The position numbers and the translations under genes were made by a program. Below, piece by piece: positions 59,666-64,000 of a DNA stretch of 64,000 nucleotides (positions are counted from its first letter, which is position 1; every line of letters starts with the position of its first letter). The stretch covers positions 36,639,730 through 36,703,729 of the forward strand of contig CM039512.1 in the NCBI GenBank assembly GCA_022432975.1, written 5' to 3'. This DNA is from Begonia masoniana (lineage: Eukaryota > Streptophyta > Magnoliopsida > Cucurbitales > Begoniaceae). A model generated the notes under the pieces. That model was not told the DNA's origin. It was given only the letters and a program-made list of their open reading frames with translations, and ran no database searches.

Positions 59666-61136
59666 GCTCTATATCAGGATACATCTTGTGACTCTTGGCA
59701 AGAACTGCCTACCTCAAGTTTATATCGCTAGGAATGACAACTTTGCCAGTAAAAAATATAGATCCATGCATTGATTTCTCAACCATCGATTTACTCACCC
59801 TTTTTTAATTGATAAAATCTCTTCTCAAAGTCCTTCACGTGCATTTGCATTTATTTCACACGGTGTAGAAGAGTAAGAGTACTATCAAATTATATGCACA
59901 AATCATCTAACCATCATCATGTTACCAAAGACCATAATCTCCAATAGACGCAGATCTCTTCCAAACCTCTAACACTAAACATGATATAGACGTTGAATTT
60001 GTTAACTGTTGATGAATATTACAGAACCAGAAGGAGAAGAAGAGAGGAAGAAGGAGAGAGAGAAACAGTGGCGGGAGTAGAAAAATATTTCTCTGTATTC
60101 TGTTTTTTTCCAAAACTGTACAATTTACATGTATAAACCAAAACCATGAAGATAACAATGATGAGTGAAAAGACATGGACTATAGTTGTAACTTAAAGAG
60201 ACTAACTAGAATAAACAGTAACCGAACACACATGCTAATAATAGATGCTTGAGGAAACTGTCTTAGTGCATTCTCCACAATATTATTACCTGGTTGGTAC
60301 TCTATGTGTGAAGTCGGAATCCTCTACATACTACGTCCTAAAGATGGATTCTTCAAGAGTTATAAAATACAAATTTATGTCTAAAGTATTTACTAAAAAT
60401 GTTAACTTTATGTCTAAAGATGACTAACACACATTATTTGATATAAGATCTAAATTCAAATTACCGGTCAACACGTATGAAAAAAAATGTCATGATTACG
60501 AAAGTCGCTCTATTACCATGAATAAAATTAAGCACAATAGTCAATAAACTAAATAAATTTAACAATATGTAAACATCAATTATATAAAGTTTGATAATTT
60601 ATCCTTTCAATTTAAAAAATGTCGTTCATAAAAATTTATATGAAAACCATAACAATATAATTTAAAATTATTAAGAGATAAAGGAAACAAACAAAACAAA
60701 ATATAATCCCCCTCTGTTGCTATACCACATGCATATTGTTGTTAAAAACTAGTGATTAATTAAATAAATGAATTATATTTTGTTACATAATGTTATATCA
60801 TCGAGTGTAGCATCAAATTTACGTAAAATATACATTTTTGATTCTTTTAATAAAATATTCATTCAAATCGGTATTTTGTAGATTTCTGATGATGCAAGAA
60901 GATTTTAAAAGCTAGAAGTTACAAAAAAAAAAAGATTATAGAGAGAGAGAAGAATAAAGAAACAACGAAGATTTCGGATGAAAAAAGAAGATATTAACTA
61001 AATTCAATATTTTATTTAGATAAGGAAATAAAATATTGAGGAGGATTAATTTAAAAAGATGTAACTTTTGTTGGAGAAGGCAGCGCTGAACACCAGAGAA
61101 AAACAAAGAAAGAGATTGGAGATAGAAAACAAGAAG
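59666..61136. other. Intergenic, nothing recognised
   Basis: AT-rich. A purine-rich tract at 60025-60070 and a GA tract at 60940-60952. No open frame with motifs. Confidence 0.4.
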
Positions 61137-61349
61137 TGTGATGACCCATATGTGCACGACTGGCCCCGTATACTGGATCCAGACCCGGATGGTGGTACGT
61201 CCACGCGGGAAAAATGCTGGTGAAGGGGGTAGGTCGTAATGTGGGGGTCGTCACAATCCCACATCGCTTGGGGAAGTATGTGGAAATGAAACATATATAA
61301 AGAGACCCTCCCAAAATAGTAAGACACGTTTTGGAACACAATTAGCAAC

Positions 61350-61428
61350 GGATCCCATAAGAACTCCGAAGTTAAAAGTACTTCGGCGAGAGCAATCCCA
61401 GGTTGGGTGACCGACTGAGAAGTCATCG
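61350..61428 (+). ncRNA. 5S rRNA-derived segment in the Cassandra 5' LTR
   Basis: GGATCCCATAAGAACTCCG, AGTTAAAAGTACTTCGGCGA and GGTTGGGTGACC follow the order of plant 5S rRNA, including the internal control region (box A, intermediate element, box C). It is a mobile-element part with several changes from true 5S rRNA, and could still drive RNA polymerase III. Confidence 0.88.
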
Positions 61429-61796
61429 CCAAACAAAGCCGTGAGGGGAGGATATTGGGCTACGACCCAATCTCCAAAGCAGACAATATTTTGCTGGGAT
61501 AAGAGGTCACTACAAATGGTATCAGAGCCTGTACCCAACCAGAAATGTGGCCAACGAGGACGTTGAGCCCTCGAGGAAGGGTGATTGTGATGACCTGAAT
61601 GTACGCCTGGCCCGTATACTGGATCTGGACCCGAATGGCGGTGCGTCCGCGCGGGAAAAAGGCTGGTGAAGGGGGTAGGTCGTAATGTTGGGGTCGTCAC
61701 AATCCCACAACGCTTGGGGAAGTATGTGGAAATGAAACATATGTAAAGAGACCCTCCCAAAATAGTAAGACGCGTTTTGGAACACAATTGGCAATG

Positions 61797-61874
61797 GATT
61801 CCATAAGAACTTCAAAGTTAAAAGTGCTTCAGCAAGAGCAATCCCAGGTTGGGTGACTGACTGGGAAGTCCTCG
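61797..61874 (+). ncRNA. 5S rRNA-derived segment in the Cassandra 3' LTR
   Basis: Same segment as in the other LTR with its own changes (GGATTCCATAAGAACTTC, GTGCTTCAGCAAGAG, GGTTGGGTGACT); CTGGGAAGTCCTCG is closer to 5S rRNA here than in the first LTR. Confidence 0.88.
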
Positions 61875-61960
61875 CCAAACAAAGCCGCGAGGGGAGGATA
61901 TTGGGATACTGCCTAATCCCCAAAGCGGACAATATCTTGCTAGGATAAGAGGTCGTTACA

Positions 61961-62680
61961 AAAAGACTCCTCAGGTGAAAACCTAGAAGAGTTTATACTA
62001 GACTGTGTTACTGTGGCATCGCGCAAAAACATCACATCAAAGAGGAGTTTTATCATATTTTTCTCATTTTGAATATATGATGTCTATGATTAATATAATT
62101 ATATCTTCTACTTTTATGAGCTAAGTTTCGAATAATTGGAAGGAGAGAGTACCTGATTATGTAAATGCTATTTATTTTTGCTACAGTTTTTTACTTGAAT
62201 AAATTAAATAATCCAATATGCTTTTAATATTTATTTTATTCAATGTTCGAAAGACATGAATAAATATTTGATTTCTTATTATACATAGCTGTAAATAGGA
62301 ATTGAGAACAATATTAAATCGTGTGAAAAGATTGACTTCATATATGCGCTATGTTGTTAATTTCAAACATTTGCATATTGTTTTGTTTGATTCACATAAC
62401 TTATTAGAATTGAGCTTAAATGAATTTTTTTTTTATTTGTATTTGTCTTTCAAAAGTATGAAGAAAATACTATGAGAATTAATCAAGCAACTCTGGCGAG
62501 ACTTGTATTAAATTGGAATTTATATGCCATTTAATTTGTTTTGCTGCAGCATTCTCACAGTACTAGTAATAACATTCATATGAAAAGAGAAATTGAATAT
62601 GTCATATTTTTATTATATGACTTTTTCATCCGATTGGTTGCACTTTGTTTTGTTGCTTTAATTTCTATTAAATTTATCTT
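61961..62680. other. Intergenic, AT-rich
   Basis: No gene or repeat recognised. Confidence 0.4.
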
Positions 62681-62682
62681 AC

Positions 62683-63055
62683 TCAAGGGCTTAGTGGGCA
62701 AACGAGATCAATAATAGATGTTGCAACTAATGACACCCTTTTAACAAAATCATACAATGAAGCATATGAGTTACTGGATAATATGACAATGAATAATTAC
62801 CAATGGCCATAAGACAAAACTTATTCGACTAAGCGTGTCGTTGGAGTTCACGAGTTGAATGACATAACTGCCTTAAATGCTAAGATTGCGACGTTGGAGA
62901 ACACTATAAAATCGATGAACATCTCAATAAGTTCAACGATAAGGGAAATTTCATGCATTTTTTGTGAAGAATATTATGATTATAACTTGTGCTCTACTAA
63001 TCCATAATCAGTGAATTATGTAGGTTATAATAGGAATATTTACCCATATTCGCAC
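62683..63055 (+). pseudogene. Athila-like (Ty3-gypsy) gag remnant
   Basis: One frame shows the gag C-terminal part of Athila-type elements: IIDVATNDTLLTKSYNEAYELLD, split here as IIDVATND and SYNEAYELLDNM, then NNYQWP, VVGVHELNDITALNAKI, a decayed CXXC site (CIFCEEYYDYNLC), and VNYVGYNRN. Three or more in-frame stops. It is cut at 63055 by the start of another LTR. Confidence 0.78.
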
Positions 63056-64000
63056 TGTGACAGCCCCAAACCCGTTCGGGCCGAGGAGCCATCACTCAGG
63101 ACGTTTAACAGAAAACAGGACATATTTTTTTTTGTTTAAACAGAAAACAGATGGGACTTTTAAAACAACCCTTAAAACTTCATAGCTAGAGAAAACATTC
63201 TCGGGATTTTAAGACAAAACGGTAATACAGTTAAACCGGACTGCATAATGAATTACAGAAGGAAATCAGAATACTTGGAACATTTAAATAAAGGGCTGGG
63301 TGGGCGACAACCATGCAGAGGAAACGTGATAAAAATACATGCAGTGAAAATAAACAAAAGAGAAATTTACTGTTCACCGATGGATGTGAACTACAAACAG
63401 AAATTTACTATTCACAGGTGGATGTGAATAAGACAAAAGTGAACAGTGACAGCGGTGGATGCGAATAAACAAAAGAGAGATTTACTGTTCACCGATGGAT
63501 GTGAACTACAAACAAAAATTTACTATTCACAGGTGGATGTGAATAAGACAAAAGTGAACAGTGACAACGGTGGATGCGAATAAACAAAAGAGATATTTAC
63601 TGTTCATCGGTGGATGTGAACTACAAACAGAAATTTAATATTTATAGGTGGATGTGAACTACAAATAGAAATTTACTATTCACAGGTGGATGTGAATAAG
63701 ACAAAAGTGAACAGTGACAGCGGTGGATGCGAATAAACAAAAGAGAGATTTACTGTTCACTGGTGGATGTGAATTACAAACAAAAATTTACTATTCACAG
63801 ATGGATGCGAACTACAAACAGAAATTTACTATTCACAGGTGGATGTGAATAAGACAAAAGTGAATAGTGATAGCGGTGGATGTACTTATTAAAAGAGTAG
63901 CAGTAGATGTGATTTCTAAAGAGAACGGTGGATATGAATAAAAACAAAAATGAACAGTGACAACGGTGGATGTGATAAGACAAAAAATGAACAGGACAGC
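63056..64000 (-). mobile_element. Start of a gypsy LTR running off the right edge
   Basis: Begins TGTGACAGCCCCAAACCCG, like the TGTGACACCCC start of LTR B, and interrupts the Athila gag at CGCAC (63051-63055), a candidate target copy. By analogy with B, D and E it is a minus-strand element. The far end is outside the window. Confidence 0.65.
63355..64000 (+). repeat. Tandem array of subunits of about 38 bp inside the LTR
   Basis: Subunits such as TTTACTATTCACAGGTGGATG and TTTACTGTTCACCGATGG alternate with AAAAGTGAACAGTGACAGCGG. Higher-order period 115 bp (63366, 63481, 63596), then 153 bp, i.e. three or four subunits. Every subunit has GGTGGATG or a variant. Confidence 0.9.

Larger units (their letters stand above)
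61137..61960 (+). mobile_element. Cassandra TRIM retrotransposon
   Basis: 824 bp: LTR 61137-61514 (378 bp), PBS 61517-61528 (TGGTATCAGAGC), a spacer of about 70 bp with a purine-rich end (TCGAGGAAGGGTG), LTR 61586-61960 (375 bp). Both LTRs begin TGTGATGACC and end TTACA/CTACA, and each contains a segment clearly derived from 5S rRNA. That combination defines Cassandra, a non-autonomous TRIM family found across vascular plants. No protein is encoded. The flanks are AGAAG and AAAAG, a target duplication with one mismatch. Confidence 0.93.

Noticed and set aside
61350..61874. Functional 5S rRNA genes
   Set aside because: Both segments lie inside LTRs with a PBS between them and differ from 5S rRNA at many positions; they are Cassandra parts.
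61046..61932. Minus-strand frames of 96-178 residues over Cassandra
   Set aside because: Antisense to a known non-coding element and duplicated with its LTRs.

Overview
The window is nuclear DNA of a flowering plant, most likely a core eudicot. The evidence is one spliced gene of the plant-only AUXIN RESPONSE FACTOR family (ARF6 type, with a miR167 target site) set in AT-rich DNA packed with Ty3-gypsy and Ty1-copia LTR retrotransposons and a Cassandra element. I cannot fix the species from the sequence.

Left part (1-40380) is a retrotransposon cluster. A copia gag and its unusual LTR, which ends in 145-bp inverted arms, fill 1-1530. From 1531 to 6760 I recognise no gene; there is a GC-rich island with a TATA box, and a diverged repeat pair. 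From 6761 to 40380 the DNA is a stack of nested gypsy elements, several dated relative to each other by 5-bp target-site duplications. Element B (8420-20179, minus, TSD AAACC) sits inside an older LTR, and its own 3' LTR is split by a solo LTR of family A (8456-11143, TSD GTCAC). Element D (21476-31497, minus, TSD ATCTT) splits an old gag-protease-pol remnant and itself holds a 5'-truncated family A element (21969-25829, plus). Element E (31613 to about 40380, minus) has a 3' LTR split by a related solo LTR (32183-34624). All the coding regions are broken by stops or deletions.

Middle part (40380-59165) holds the one host gene. A MITE-like element lies at 42311-42780. ARF6 starts from a TATA box at 43757, has a leader of about 1.1 kb with two short upstream ORFs and a GA tract, and codes from 44878. 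Exons 1-8 read cleanly. From exon 9 (47307) on, the text is full of single-base indels. The last exons occur twice (48022-51310 and 53331-56640), separated by an uninterrupted run of 1,043 A, and a downstream 1.1-kb piece is also doubled. This looks more like a local assembly or consensus problem than biology, although a real tandem duplication cannot be excluded.

Right part (59166-64000) has degenerate gypsy fragments, a complete Cassandra TRIM (61137-61960) whose two LTRs each carry a 5S rRNA-derived segment, an Athila-like gag remnant, and the start of another gypsy LTR with a tandem array of subunits of about 38 bp that runs off the window.
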